A stretch of 33,388 bases of DNA, taken from contig JANXSU010000269.1 in assembly GCA_025356545.1 (NCBI GenBank), positions 1 to 33,388 of the forward strand. The letters are read 5' to 3'. The stretch comes from Comamonadaceae bacterium (lineage in GTDB: Bacteria > Pseudomonadota > Gammaproteobacteria > Burkholderiales > Burkholderiaceae_C). The notes beneath the pieces are model-generated. The model saw nothing but the letters and a program-made list of their open reading frames with translations, made no database searches and was not told where the DNA came from. Shown piece by piece: positions 1 to 9,705 of the stretch (position 1 is the first letter of the stretch; every line of letters starts with the position of its first letter). Position numbers and translations under genes: made by a program.

Positions 1-1
1 C

Positions 2-3000
2 ACCAAGGCCGAGCAGGCCGCACTGAACGATCCGCGCACCGCCTGCTTCTACGCCAGGCGCACGCTGGAGCTGGCGGTGGGGTGGCTGTTTCAGGCCGAG
101 GGTGGCCGTGGCGGAAAGCTGCAAATGCCCTACAAGCCTGACCTGTCGGCATTTTTGTTTGAGCCCAGCTTCAAGGTGCTGGTAGGCCCGGCGCTGCACG
201 CCAAGATGGACGTGGTGCGCAAGCAGGGCAATAACGCAGTGCACAGCGCGCGGCCCATTACCGCGGCAGACGCTAGCGCCGTGCTGCGCGAGTTGTTTCA
301 GGTGGCGTTCTGGCTGGCGCGCAACTACGGGCGTAATGTGGCCGCGCGGCCGGACTCCGCGTTGCAGTTCCGTGCGGACTTGTTGCCCCGTCCGGCAGAC
401 GCCAGCGCCGAACAAGCAGCGGTTCAGGCCAGTGCGCAAGCCACACAAGTCGCTCTGCAAAAGCTGTCCACACTGGCCGACGAGTTGGCCGCGCGCGATG
501 CCGCTTTGGCCACTGCACAGCAAAAAACCGCCGCACTGGACGCCGAACTAGCCCAGCTGCGCGCCGAGGTAGCTGCCGCCAAAGCCGCGAACACGGCCAC
601 ACCCGACACGCACGACTACAACGAGGCCGAGACGCGCGACCTCTACATCGACCTGCTGCTCAAAGAAGCGGGCTGGAAGCTGGACCAGACACGCGACCGC
701 GAGTTTGAAGTGCAGGGCATGCCCAATAACCAGGGCGTGGGCTATGTGGACTACGTGCTGTGGGGCGACGATGGCAAGCCCCTTGCCGTGGTGGAAGCCA
801 AACGCACCCGGCGCGACGCGCGCGTGGGCCAGCAGCAGGCCAAGCTGTATGCCGATTGCCTGCAAACCCAGTTTGGCCAGCGCCCGTTGATCTACACCAC
901 CAACGGCTACGAACACTGGTTTTGGGATGACAGCACCTACCCGCCGCGCCCGGTGCTGGGCTTTCACAAAAAAGACGAGCTACAACTGCTGGTGCAGCGC
1001 CGCAGCTCTGCCAAGCCCTTGGCTGGCGTCACCATCAACCCGGCGATTGTTGAACGGCACTACCAGTTGCGCGCTATTCGCCGCATTGGTGAAACTTTTG
1101 AGCGCGACCGCCAGCGCAAGGCCTTGGTGGTGATGGCGACCGGCGCGGGCAAGACGCGTACCGTGATTGCGCTGGTGGATCTGTTGCAACGCGCCAACTG
1201 GGCCAAACGCATTTTGTTTTTGGCCGACCGCGTAGCACTGGTGAACCAGGCGGCCAACGCCTTCAAGGCGCATTTGCCAGATGCAGTGGCGGTGAACCTG
1301 GTGACCGAGAAGACCACCGAGGGCCGCGTGTACGTCAGCACCTACCCGACCATGATGGGGCTGATCAACGAAACGGATGACGGGCTCCGGCGCTTTGGCG
1401 TGGGGCACTTTGATTTGATCATCGTGGACGAGGCGCACCGCTCCATCTACCAAAAATACCGTGCGATCTTTGCCTACTTTGACGCGCTGCTGGTGGGCCT
1501 GACAGCCACGCCCAAAGACGAGATCGACCGCAATACCTATGGCCTATTTGGTCTGGAAGATGGCGTGCCCACCGATGCCTACGGCCTCGAAGACGCGATA
1601 GCCGAGGGCTACTTGGTGCCGCCGCGCGCGGTGTCGGTGCCGCTGAAGTTTCAGCGCGAGGGCATCAAGTACGACGAACTGAGCGACGCCGAGCGTGCGC
1701 AGTGGGATGAACTGGACTGGGACGAGGACGGCCACGCCCCCGATGAGGTGGGCGCCGAAGCGGTGAACAAATGGCTGTTCAACCTCGATACCGTGGACAA
1801 GGTGCTGGAGCTGCTAATGACCCAAGGCCACAAAGTGGCGGGCGGCGACCGGCTGGGCAAGACCATTGTGTTTGCCAAGAACAATGCGCACGCCAACTTC
1901 ATTGCAGACCGTTTTAACGCCAACTACCCGCACTATGCGGGGCAGTTTGCCCGCGTGATCACCTACAAAACGGAGTACGCGCAGAGCCTGATTGACGACT
2001 TCAGCGTCAAAGACAGGGCACCGCACATTGCAATCTCGGTAGACATGCTGGACACCGGTATTGACGTGCCCGAAGTGGTGAACCTGGTGTTCTTCAAGAT
2101 CGTGCGCTCCAAGGCCAAGTTCTGGCAGATGGTGGGGCGCGGCACGCGGCTGTGCAAAGACCTGTTCGGGCCGGGACAAGACAAGCCGGCGTTTTTAATT
2201 TTCGATTTCTGCCAGAACCTGGAGTACTTCAGCCAAAGCCTTGAAGGCAGCACGGGCAACGTGGTGGAGCCTTTGAGTCAGCGCACCTTCAAGGCGCGGC
2301 TGGAATTGCTGTCGGTGCTGGACGAGCAGCTGGCGCAGGAGCAGGGTGCGGGGGGTGCCAAGGCGACTGAGCCTCCTGCGAGTTACGGTCTCACCGCTGC
2401 GGCGATGCGTGCCGACACCGCCAGCCATTTGCACGCGATAGTGGCGGGCATGCGGCTAGACAACTTTGTGGTGCGCCCGCAGCGCCGCTGGGTGGAGTCG
2501 TGGAGCGAAGCGAAGGCCTGGGAAAAGGTCACAGGTGATCAACTGACCGACCTGGCCCAACATGTGTCAGGCTTGCCCAGCGCCGTGCGCGACGACGATG
2601 AAGAAGCCAAACGTTTCGATTTGCTCATGCTGCGCGCACAACTCGGCAGTGCACGGGGCGATGTGGGCTTTGCCCGCTTGCGTGAGCAGGTGCGCTCACA
2701 GGCCGATGGACTGAGTGAGCTGGGCAGCATTCCCGATGTGAGGAAACACATGGTGCTGATCGAGGCGGTAGCGGGTGAGGAATGGTGGCAGGACGTGACC
2801 TTGCCTATGCTGGAGCAGGCGCGCAGGCATTTGCGCGGGCTCATCAAACTGCTGGAGAAGACGCGGCGCAAAGTGGTCTACACCGACTTTGAGGATGCCA
2901 TGGGCGAAACCACCGGGGTGGCCTTGCCGCTGGGCGGCAGTGCGGGTGACTTTGAACGCTTCCGCCTCAAGGTGCGAGCCTTTTTGCGCACGCACGAGAA

Positions 3001-3427
3001 CCACATTACCCTGCACAAGCTGCGCCGCAACCAGCCACTCACCGCGACCGACCTGTCCGAGCTGGAGCGTCTGCTGATCGACAGCGGCATGGCCACCGCC
3101 GAAGATGTGGCGCGCGCCGGGCAAGAGGCGCACGGGCTGGGTCTATTTGTGCGTTCGCTAGTGGGGCTGGACCGAGAAGCCGCCACGCAGGCCCTGAACG
3201 TTTTCGTGATCGGTAAGACGCTCAATGCCAATCAGTTGAAATTTGTGAACCTGATCGTGAATCACCTGACCGAGCAAGGAGTGATGGAGGCGGCGCGGCT
3301 CTATGAAGCCCCCTTTACGGCCTATGCCCCGCGAGGCCCGGACGGGCTGTTCACCTCGGCACAAGTGGATGAGTTGTTTGTCGTGTTAGAGCAGGTACGC
3401 CAAACAGCGCTGGAACAAGCGGCCTGA
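2..3427 (+). CDS. hsdR: Type I restriction endonuclease R subunit (HsdR-like), partial at the 5' end; N-terminal DUF4145-like segment, PD-ExK nuclease, SF2 helicase
   Basis: Frame is open from base 2 ([30 protein letters not shown]...), so the ORF-track start at 77 is probably internal. Motifs: [23 protein letters not shown] (D...ExK), [10 protein letters not shown] (Walker A), [24 protein letters not shown]. Confidence 0.9.
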   Translation, partial: TKAEQAALNDPRTACFYARRTLELAVGWLFQAEGGRGGKLQMPYKPDLSAFLFEPSFKVLVGPALHAKMDVVRKQGNNAVHSARPITAADASAVLRELFQVAFWLARNYGRNVAARPDSALQFRADLLPRPADASAEQAAVQASAQATQVALQKLSTLADELAARDAALATAQQKTAALDAELAQLRAEVAAAKAANTATPDTHDYNEAETRDLYIDLLLKEAGWKLDQTRDREFEVQGMPNNQGVGYVDYVLWGDDGKPLAVVEAKRTRRDARVGQQQAKLYADCLQTQFGQRPLIYTTNGYEHWFWDDSTYPPRPVLGFHKKDELQLLVQRRSSAKPLAGVTINPAIVERHYQLRAIRRIGETFERDRQRKALVVMATGAGKTRTVIALVDLLQRANWAKRILFLADRVALVNQAANAFKAHLPDAVAVNLVTEKTTEGRVYVSTYPTMMGLINETDDGLRRFGVGHFDLIIVDEAHRSIYQKYRAIFAYFDALLVGLTATPKDEIDRNTYGLFGLEDGVPTDAYGLEDAIAEGYLVPPRAVSVPLKFQREGIKYDELSDAERAQWDELDWDEDGHAPDEVGAEAVNKWLFNLDTVDKVLELLMTQGHKVAGGDRLGKTIVFAKNNAHANFIADRFNANYPHYAGQFARVITYKTEYAQSLIDDFSVKDRAPHIAISVDMLDTGIDVPEVVNLVFFKIVRSKAKFWQMVGRGTRLCKDLFGPGQDKPAFLIFDFCQNLEYFSQSLEGSTGNVVEPLSQRTFKARLELLSVLDEQLAQEQGAGGAKATEPPASYGLTAAAMRADTASHLHAIVAGMRLDNFVVRPQRRWVESWSEAKAWEKVTGDQLTDLAQHVSGLPSAVRDDDEEAKRFDLLMLRAQLGSARGDVGFARLREQVRSQADGLSELGSIPDVRKHMVLIEAVAGEEWWQDVTLPMLEQARRHLRGLIKLLEKTRRKVVYTDFEDAMGETTGVALPLGGSAGDFERFRLKVRAFLRTHENHITLHKLRRNQPLTATDLSELERLLIDSGMATAEDVARAGQEAHGLGLFVRSLVGLDREAATQALNVFVIGKTLNANQLKFVNLIVNHLTEQGVMEAARLYEAPFTAYAPRGPDGLFTSAQVDELFVVLEQVRQTALEQAA

Positions 3428-3500
3428 ACGCCCGTCTGCTTCGGCTTGCTGGTCGTCTTGCTGGTGTAAACCCTAGCAGACGAAACGCTATCATCCCTGG

Positions 3501-4265
3501 ATGAGCCAAGACATCATTCTCGAAACCCGGGGTCTTACCAAAGAGTTCAAAGGCTTTGTGGCCGTTGACCATGTCAACCTCCAAGTTCGCCGGGGTTCCA
3601 TTCACGCCTTGATCGGCCCCAACGGCGCGGGCAAGACGACTTTTTTCAACCTGCTCACCAAGTTCTTGCCGGTCACCTCGGGCCAGATTCTTTACAAGGG
3701 GCAGGACATCACGCGACACGCTGCAGCGCAGGTAGCGCGCTCGGGCATGGTGCGGTCGTTTCAGATTTCTGCGGTCTTTCCCCACCTCACCGTTTTGGAA
3801 AACGTGCGTATCGGCTTGCAGCGCAAGCTGGGCACGAGTTTTCATTTCTGGAAGCCCGAGTCCAGCTTGTACACGCTCAACGATGAAGCCATGGCCTTGC
3901 TCGAGGCCGTAGATCTCACCTCCTTCGCGCAGACCCAAACTGTCGAGCTGCCCTATGGCCGCAAGCGCGCGCTGGAGCTTGCCACCACTTTGGCGCTTGA
4001 CCCGGAGCTGATGTTGTTGGACGAGCCCACGCAGGGCATGGGCCACGAGGACGTGGGCCGCGTCGTTGACCTGATCCGCAAGGTGGCCGCCAACCGCACC
4101 GTGCTGATGGTGGAGCACAACATGAACGTGGTTGCCGACCTGTCAGACACCATCACCGTTCTGGCACGCGGCAGTGTGCTGGCTGAGGGGCCTTATGCGC
4201 AGGTATCGCAAGACCCGCGCGTGCTGGAAGCCTATGTGGGCAGCACTGAGGAGGCCGAGGCATGA
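3501..4265 (+). CDS. livG: Branched-chain amino acid-type ABC transporter ATP-binding protein (LivG family)
   Basis: GPNGAGKTTFFNLLTKF Walker A, LPYGRKRALELA signature, LMLLDEPTQGM Walker B; first gene of a Liv-type operon. Confidence 0.9.
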   Translation: MSQDIILETRGLTKEFKGFVAVDHVNLQVRRGSIHALIGPNGAGKTTFFNLLTKFLPVTSGQILYKGQDITRHAAAQVARSGMVRSFQISAVFPHLTVLENVRIGLQRKLGTSFHFWKPESSLYTLNDEAMALLEAVDLTSFAQTQTVELPYGRKRALELATTLALDPELMLLDEPTQGMGHEDVGRVVDLIRKVAANRTVLMVEHNMNVVADLSDTITVLARGSVLAEGPYAQVSQDPRVLEAYVGSTEEAEA

Positions 4266-4966
4266 GCAAGACCCTGTTGCGCGTCTCAGACCTGCACGCC
4301 TACTACGGCGAGTCCCACATCCTGCATGGGGTGAATTTCGAGATCAAAGAGGGCGAGCTCATCACCCTGCTAGGGCGCAACGGTGCGGGCCGCTCCACCA
4401 CGCTCAAAGCGATCTTGGGTTTGACGGGCAAGCGCACCGGCTCAATCCAGGTGGAAGGTGTGGAAACCATTGCGATGGCCACCAACAAAATTGCCCGCTT
4501 GGGCCTGGGCTTTTGCCCCGAAGAGCGCGGTATTTTTTCGACCCTGAGCTGCGAAGAAAACCTGCTTTTGCCACCTGTCGTGGGGCCTGGCGGCATGTCG
4601 CTGGCCGAGATTTACGACATGTTCCCCAACCTCAAAGAGCGCCGCAACAGCCCCGGCACGCGCCTCTCAGGCGGTGAGCAGCAGATGTTGGCCATGGCCC
4701 GCATCCTGCGCACCGGTGCCAAGATCTTGCTGCTCGATGAAATCACTGAAGGCCTGGCCCCGGTGATTGTGCAAACCCTGGGCCGCGTCATCCGTGCCTT
4801 GAAAGCCAAGGGCTTGACGATTATTCTGGTGGAGCAAAACTTCCGCTTTGCCGCCCCCCTGGCCGACCGGCATTACGTGATGGAACACGGCACGATCGTG
4901 GCGGTGGTGAACAAGAGCGAGCTGGCCGAGAAAGCCGCCATGCTGCATGAGTTTCTAGGTGTGTGA
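4262..4966 (+). CDS. livF: Branched-chain amino acid-type ABC transporter ATP-binding protein (LivF family)
   Basis: 4-bp ATGA overlap with the preceding gene; GRNGAGRSTT Walker A-like, LSGGEQQMLAMARIL signature, ILLLDEITEGLAP Walker B. Confidence 0.9.
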   Translation: MSKTLLRVSDLHAYYGESHILHGVNFEIKEGELITLLGRNGAGRSTTLKAILGLTGKRTGSIQVEGVETIAMATNKIARLGLGFCPEERGIFSTLSCEENLLLPPVVGPGGMSLAEIYDMFPNLKERRNSPGTRLSGGEQQMLAMARILRTGAKILLLDEITEGLAPVIVQTLGRVIRALKAKGLTIILVEQNFRFAAPLADRHYVMEHGTIVAVVNKSELAEKAAMLHEFLGV

Positions 4967-4996
4967 TTTTTTAATAACCATTTCGAGGACAAAGAC

Positions 4997-6220
4997 ATGA
5001 AAAACAATCTGACCGCAATCGCACTGGCTGCCGCATTGGCCACCGGCCTAGGCGTTGTCAGCGCCCAGCAAGGCAAGCTCAGCGATGACGTCATCAAGAT
5101 CGGCGTGCTGACCGATATGTCAGGCGTGTACGCCGACTACGGCGGCCCTGGAGCAGTGGCTGCTGCCAAGATGGCGGTGCAAGATTTCGGCGGCAAGATG
5201 TTTGGCAAAACCATTGAGGTGGTGAATGCCGACCACCAGAACAAACCCGACATCGCCAAAAACGTCACCCAGCAATGGTTTGACCGCGACAAGGTGGACA
5301 TGACGGTGGAGAACCTGAACTCTGCCGTGGCCCTGACCGTGCAAGCCCTGGGCAAAGAAAAGAACAAGATCACCATCGTCACCGGTGCCGCCAGCGCTCG
5401 CCTGACCAATGAAGATTGCGCACCCGCCACTGGCATCCACTACCTGATGGACACCATTGCGCTGGGCAACGTGGTGGGCAAAGCCGTGGTGAAAGACGGC
5501 GGCAACAGCTGGTACTTCCTCACTGCGGATTACGCCTTCGGCCACTCTCTTGAGAAAGACACGGGCGAAGTGGTCAAGGCCAATGGCGGCAAGGTGCTGG
5601 GCGCGGTGCGCCACCCCCTGTCCACGGGTGACTTCTCCTCCTTTCTGCTGCAAGCCCAGTCGTCTGGCGCGCAAGTCGTGGGTCTGGCCAACGCAGGTGG
5701 CGACACGGTGAACAGCATCAAAGCGGCGGCTGAGTTTGGCATCACCAAGAAGCAAAGCTTGGCTGCTCTGCTGATGCTCTTGACCGATGTGCACGCCCTG
5801 GGCCTGAACACCGCGCAAGGCCTGTACCTGACGGAAGGCTGGTACTGGGATCTGAACGCCGAGTCACGCGCTTGGGCCGACAAATACAGCAAGGTCATGG
5901 GTGGCCGCAAGCCCAACTCCAACCACGCCGCCGTGTATTCATCCACGATGCATTACCTTAACGCCGTCAAGGCCGCAGGCACGGATGACACCGCCACCGT
6001 CATCAAGAAAATGCGCGAGACCCCCGTGAACGACATGTTTGCCAAAGGTGGCAAGCTGCGCGAAGATGGCCGCATGGTGCATGACATGTACTTGTTCCAG
6101 GTGAAGACCCCCGCCCAGTCCAAAGGCCCATGGGATTACTACAACCTCAAAGGCACGGTCAAAGGTGATGAGGCCTTTCAGTCGCTGGCACTCAGCCGAT
6201 GCGCCGCCATCAAGAAGTAA
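4997..6220 (+). CDS. Branched-chain amino acid-type ABC transporter substrate-binding protein
   Basis: Signal peptide (MKNNLTAIALAAALATGLGVVSAQ), then IKIGVLTDMSGVYADYGGPGAVAAAKMAVQDFGG typical of LivJ/LivK-like periplasmic proteins. Confidence 0.9.
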   Translation: MKNNLTAIALAAALATGLGVVSAQQGKLSDDVIKIGVLTDMSGVYADYGGPGAVAAAKMAVQDFGGKMFGKTIEVVNADHQNKPDIAKNVTQQWFDRDKVDMTVENLNSAVALTVQALGKEKNKITIVTGAASARLTNEDCAPATGIHYLMDTIALGNVVGKAVVKDGGNSWYFLTADYAFGHSLEKDTGEVVKANGGKVLGAVRHPLSTGDFSSFLLQAQSSGAQVVGLANAGGDTVNSIKAAAEFGITKKQSLAALLMLLTDVHALGLNTAQGLYLTEGWYWDLNAESRAWADKYSKVMGGRKPNSNHAAVYSSTMHYLNAVKAAGTDDTATVIKKMRETPVNDMFAKGGKLREDGRMVHDMYLFQVKTPAQSKGPWDYYNLKGTVKGDEAFQSLALSRCAAIKK

Positions 6221-6255
6221 TGTGTTTTTGTTAGATGTGATGTGAAGTCACTGGA

Positions 6256-6287
6256 AGGGGCCGCGCTGTGCGGCCTCTCCATTTTTT
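6256..6287 (+). terminator. Intra-operon terminator/attenuator-like hairpin with T6 tract
   Basis: GGCCGC-GCTGT-GCGGCC stem extended by a few pairs, followed by ATTTTTT, between the solute-binding protein and livH genes. Confidence 0.6.
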
Positions 6288-6293
6288 GGTCGG

Positions 6294-7187
6294 ATGGACA
6301 TGACTGAAGTTTTTGGTATCCCGATACAAGCCTTGATGGGCCAGCTCATGCTGGGTCTGGTCAATGGCTCTTTTTACGCGCTGTTGTCGCTGGGCTTGGC
6401 TGTGATCTTCGGCATGCTCAACATCGTCAACTTCGCCCACGGTGCGCTCTACATGGTGGGCGCTTTTTTTGCGTGGATGCTGCTCAATTACGCGGGCATC
6501 AACTACTGGTTTGCGTTGATCCTCGCGCCCATCGGGGTTGGCCTGATTGGCGTCGTGATTGAGAAAACCATGCTGCGCTGGCTGCACCAGCTCGACCACC
6601 TCTACGGACTGCTGCTCACCTTTGGCTTGGCCTTGGTGTTTGAAGGCGTGTTCCGCGAGTTTTATGGCTCGTCTGGTTTGCCCTACGAGTTACCTTCAAT
6701 ATTTCGCGGCGTCTTTGACCTTGAATTCATGATGCTGCCCAAGTACCGCGCCTGGGTGGTGTTGGTGTCTCTGGTCATCTGCTTGCTGACCTGGTTTGTG
6801 ATTGAGAAAACCAAGCTCGGCGCTTACCTGCGGGCGGGCACTGAGAACCCCAACATGGTTAAAGCCTTCGGCATCAATGTGCCGCTGATGGTGACGCTGA
6901 CCTATGCCTTTGGCGTGGGCCTGGCAGGCTTGGCGGGGGTGATGGCCGCGCCGATTTACCAGGTCAGCCCTTTGATGGGCTCTAACATCATCATCGTGGT
7001 GTTTGCGGTGGTGGTCATCGGCGGCATGGGCTCGATCCTGGGCTCCATCCTCACCGGCTTGGGGCTGGGCCTGGTTGAAGGCCTGACCAAAGTGTTCTAC
7101 GCGGAAGCCTCCACCACGGTGGTCTTCATCATCATGGCCATCGTGCTGCTGGTGCGCCCCGCCGGTTTGTTTGGCCGGGAGAAATAA
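6294..7187 (+). CDS. livH: Branched-chain amino acid-type ABC transporter permease (LivH family)
   Basis: Multi-TM protein with NGSFYALLSLGLAVIFGMLNIVNFAHGALYMVGAF, the LivH signature. Confidence 0.92.
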   Translation: MDMTEVFGIPIQALMGQLMLGLVNGSFYALLSLGLAVIFGMLNIVNFAHGALYMVGAFFAWMLLNYAGINYWFALILAPIGVGLIGVVIEKTMLRWLHQLDHLYGLLLTFGLALVFEGVFREFYGSSGLPYELPSIFRGVFDLEFMMLPKYRAWVVLVSLVICLLTWFVIEKTKLGAYLRAGTENPNMVKAFGINVPLMVTLTYAFGVGLAGLAGVMAAPIYQVSPLMGSNIIIVVFAVVVIGGMGSILGSILTGLGLGLVEGLTKVFYAEASTTVVFIIMAIVLLVRPAGLFGREK

Positions 7188-8119
7188 TGAAAAAGTCTAT
7201 CGGAAAATCAGCCGTTTTGTACGGCCTGTTGTTGATCGGTTTGCTGCTGGCACCCACGGTGGGCTACCCCATCTTCTTGATGAGCTGCCTGTGTTTTGCC
7301 CTGTTCGCCAGTGCGTTCAACCTGCTGATCGGCTTCACCGGCCTGCTCTCGTTTGGCCACGCCATGTTTTTTGGTCTGGCGGCCTACGTTTGCGGGCACG
7401 CGGCCAAGGTCTGGGGCTTGACGCCTGAGGTGGCCGTGCTGCTGGGCACCTTGAGCGCCACCGTGTGCGGCGTTTTGGTGGGCTGGTTGGCCGTGCGTCG
7501 CCAAGGCATTTACTTCGCCATGGTCACGCTGGCCTTGTCGCAAATGATTTACTTCTTTTGCGTGCAAGCCCCCTTCACCTTTGCTGAAGACGGCATCCAA
7601 AGCATTCCGCGCGGCAAGCTGTTTGGCGTGCTCGATCTGGCCAACGACCAAGTCATGTACTACTTTGTTCTGGCGCTCTTTTTGGCAGGCTTTGCGCTCA
7701 TCCATCGCACCATCCATTCGCCCTTTGGCCAAGTGCTCAAGTCCATCCGCGAGAACGAACCCCGCGCCCTGTCACTGGGCTACAACGTGGATCGTTACAA
7801 GCTCGTGGCCTTCGTCCTATCGGCCACGCTGGCAGGCATGGCCGGTGCCGCCAAGTCGCTGGCGCTGGGCTTGGCGACGCTGACCGACGTGAGCTGGCAA
7901 ATGTCCGGCGAAGTGGTGCTGATGACCCTACTGGGCGGCATGGGCACCATCCTCGGCCCAGCCTTGGGGGCCACCATCGTCATCACCATGCAAAACTACC
8001 TGGCCAACCTCGGCTCCTGGGTCACCATCATCATGGGCCTGACCTTTGTGGTCTGCGTGCTCGTGTTCAGGCGCGGCATTGTGGGGGAGATTGAGCACCG
8101 GTGGGGGCGCAAGGCTTGA
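7187..8119 (+). CDS. livM: Branched-chain amino acid-type ABC transporter permease (LivM family)
   Basis: Multi-TM; FNLLIGFTGLLSFGHAMFFGLAAYV and LRSIRENEPRALSLGYN-like motif (LKSIRENEPRALSLGYN); start overlaps the livH stop (TAATG). Confidence 0.92.
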   Translation: MKKSIGKSAVLYGLLLIGLLLAPTVGYPIFLMSCLCFALFASAFNLLIGFTGLLSFGHAMFFGLAAYVCGHAAKVWGLTPEVAVLLGTLSATVCGVLVGWLAVRRQGIYFAMVTLALSQMIYFFCVQAPFTFAEDGIQSIPRGKLFGVLDLANDQVMYYFVLALFLAGFALIHRTIHSPFGQVLKSIRENEPRALSLGYNVDRYKLVAFVLSATLAGMAGAAKSLALGLATLTDVSWQMSGEVVLMTLLGGMGTILGPALGATIVITMQNYLANLGSWVTIIMGLTFVVCVLVFRRGIVGEIEHRWGRKA

Positions 8120-8132
8120 TGCAATTGCTCCG

Positions 8133-8156
8133 AAAGTTTTACTTAGGTAAAACTTT
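8133..8156. promoter_or_regulatory. Perfect inverted repeat upstream of the toxin-antitoxin pair, candidate autoregulatory operator
   Basis: AAAGTTTTAC-TTAG-GTAAAACTTT, 10-bp perfect arms, 12 bp before the antitoxin ATG. Confidence 0.55.
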
Positions 8157-8167
8157 TAGGAATTTCC

Positions 8168-8449
8168 ATGCTGCACGCTTCCTTGCGCCGTTCGGGCGGC
8201 TCTTACATCATGACAGTGCCCTTGTCATACATCGAACAAAACCACCTGGACGCCGGCTCCCGCATGGCGATTGAAATCATCGGGGACGAGCTAAAGATCA
8301 AGCCTGATCGCCCTCGCCGCAGCTTGGTCGAACTGCTGGCGGCCACCCCGCCGGGTCTCTGCCGCGCCGAAGGATGGGGGACGAGTTGGGCACTGCCGGA
8401 ACCGAGCTGTGACACCAGAGCGCGGCGACATCCTGCACCTAGCGTTTGA
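8168..8449 (+). CDS. MazE/ChpS-like antitoxin (AbrB-fold); C-terminus appears frameshifted
   Basis: MLHASLRRSGGSYIMTVPLSYIEQNHLDAGSRMAIEIIGDELKIKP is a MazE-like N-terminal domain. Reading through overlaps the toxin gene by about 40 bp. The alternative frame after the G5 run at 8376-8380 ends in GDELGTAGTEL* at 8412. Confidence 0.7.
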   Translation: MLHASLRRSGGSYIMTVPLSYIEQNHLDAGSRMAIEIIGDELKIKPDRPRRSLVELLAATPPGLCRAEGWGTSWALPEPSCDTRARRHPAPSV

Positions 8450-8732
8450 CCCCGCCAGTGGCCGCGAAATGAAAGGCAATCACTTCTGCCTAGTCGTGTC
8501 GCCCCTTGCGTTCAATGCGCGTCTGCGCTTGGCCATGGTGTGCCCCATCTCGGGCGGCAACAAGAACGCCCGCAGTGCCGGGCTCTTGGTCTCGCTCATG
8601 GGTCTGGGCCTGCGCACCGACGGACAAGTCCATGCCCATCAAATCAAATCGCTCGATTGGGCCTCACGCCAAGCCACGCTGGTAGAGCGCGCGCCTGACG
8701 CCCTGATGCAAGAAGTGCTGGAAGTGTTTTAG
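8409..8732 (+). CDS. MazF/ChpB-like endoribonuclease toxin (PemK family)
   Basis: GTG start; TPERGDILHLAFDPASGREMKGNHFCLVVSPLAFN...VCPISGG...GLRTDGQVHAHQIKSLDW is typical of MazF/PemK. Confidence 0.88.
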   Translation: MTPERGDILHLAFDPASGREMKGNHFCLVVSPLAFNARLRLAMVCPISGGNKNARSAGLLVSLMGLGLRTDGQVHAHQIKSLDWASRQATLVERAPDALMQEVLEVF

Positions 8733-8787
8733 AGTAAGGCCACGTTAGCACGACCACCACACCCTCATCCCTCACCTATACCCACCC

Positions 8788-9231
8788 ATGAAAACATCAC
8801 TGCGCCTTGCAGCGCTCACACTCACTGCCCTGTTCGCCCTGCCCTCTGCTTGGGCCGACGCCACCACAGATGCAGCTGCCAAAGAACCCGGCGCAGTCGT
8901 CACGCCCAGCGGCTTGGTGTACCGCTCACTCGCCGACGGCACGGGGGCCAGCCCAGCGGCCAGCGACAAAGTCAAAGTCCACTACCGTGGCACTTTCCCC
9001 GATGGCCGCGAATTCGACAGCTCCTACAAACGCAACGCCGCCATCGAGTTCCCGCTGAACGGCGTCATCAAATGCTGGACTGAAGGCGTGCAGCGCATGA
9101 AAGTCGGCGGCAAAGCCAAGCTGACCTGCCCCGCCTCCATCGCCTACGGTGAGCGCGGTGCCGGTGGTGTGATACCGCCCAATGCGACGTTGCTTTTTGA
9201 GGTGGAGTTGTTGGGGATTAATGGGCGCTGA
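8788..9231 (+). CDS. FKBP-type peptidyl-prolyl cis-trans isomerase, exported
   Basis: Signal peptide; KVKVHYRGTFPDGREFDSSYKRNAAIEFPLNGVIKCWTEGVQRMKVGGKAKLTCPASIAYGERGAGGVIPPNATLLFEVELLGI. Confidence 0.93.
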   Translation: MKTSLRLAALTLTALFALPSAWADATTDAAAKEPGAVVTPSGLVYRSLADGTGASPAASDKVKVHYRGTFPDGREFDSSYKRNAAIEFPLNGVIKCWTEGVQRMKVGGKAKLTCPASIAYGERGAGGVIPPNATLLFEVELLGINGR

Positions 9232-9417
9232 GTTTGGATTGTGGCTTGACTGCAACTGAGAACAGAACCACCATGCCTGACAGTCAATCCATCAAGACGC
9301 CGGGTTTGTTGCTATTTTTATATGAGCAACTTTCTCAGTGCTGTCGGGCGTTGGTGGGTTATTTTTATGACAAACCTGCCAGCTTATTCCGCATTGGTTT
9401 GCAACATCCATTACGTT

Positions 9418-9690
9418 ATGCCGCTTAAAGATTTCACTCCCGGCTGGAAGATTGCACATATTGGCTTTGAGGGCGCCGCTGTGTCTATTAACGGGATCAA
9501 TCCATGGGGGCTCTCGTGGAAGAGAGTTTCTGATGAAGCCATCATCGTCCCGCATCCCAGCTATCCGACTGAGCGCCACACGGTTTGAGTGTATGGAGTC
9601 GAGAAGAATGGAAGAACGATCATGTTCGCTGCGGGTGAGCTTTCTAATGGAGTTTGGGGGTTCTATGTTCCAACGTAGTGCATGCAATTC
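9418..9690 (+). pseudogene. Small protein gene of unknown function interrupted by one in-frame TGA; possible integron cassette ORF
   Basis: MPLKDFTPGWKIAHIGFEGAAVSINGINPWGLSWKRVSDEAIIVPHPSYPTERHTV*VYGVEKNGRTIMFAAGELSNGVWGFYVPT*: the same frame stays coherent on both sides of the TGA at 9586-9588. Confidence 0.5.
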
Positions 9691-9705
9691 GCACCGACAA
9701 GCATG

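Noticed and set aside
3351-4118. 255-aa - strand ORF opposite livG
   Set aside because: Antisense to an intact ABC ATPase gene; no domain signal.
9322-9417. Upstream extension of the small ORF (MSNFLSAVGRWWVIFMTNLPAYSALVCNIHYV)
   Set aside because: Sequence character differs from the downstream part and the ATG at 9418 within GTTATGC looks like the better start; the extension is probably non-coding.
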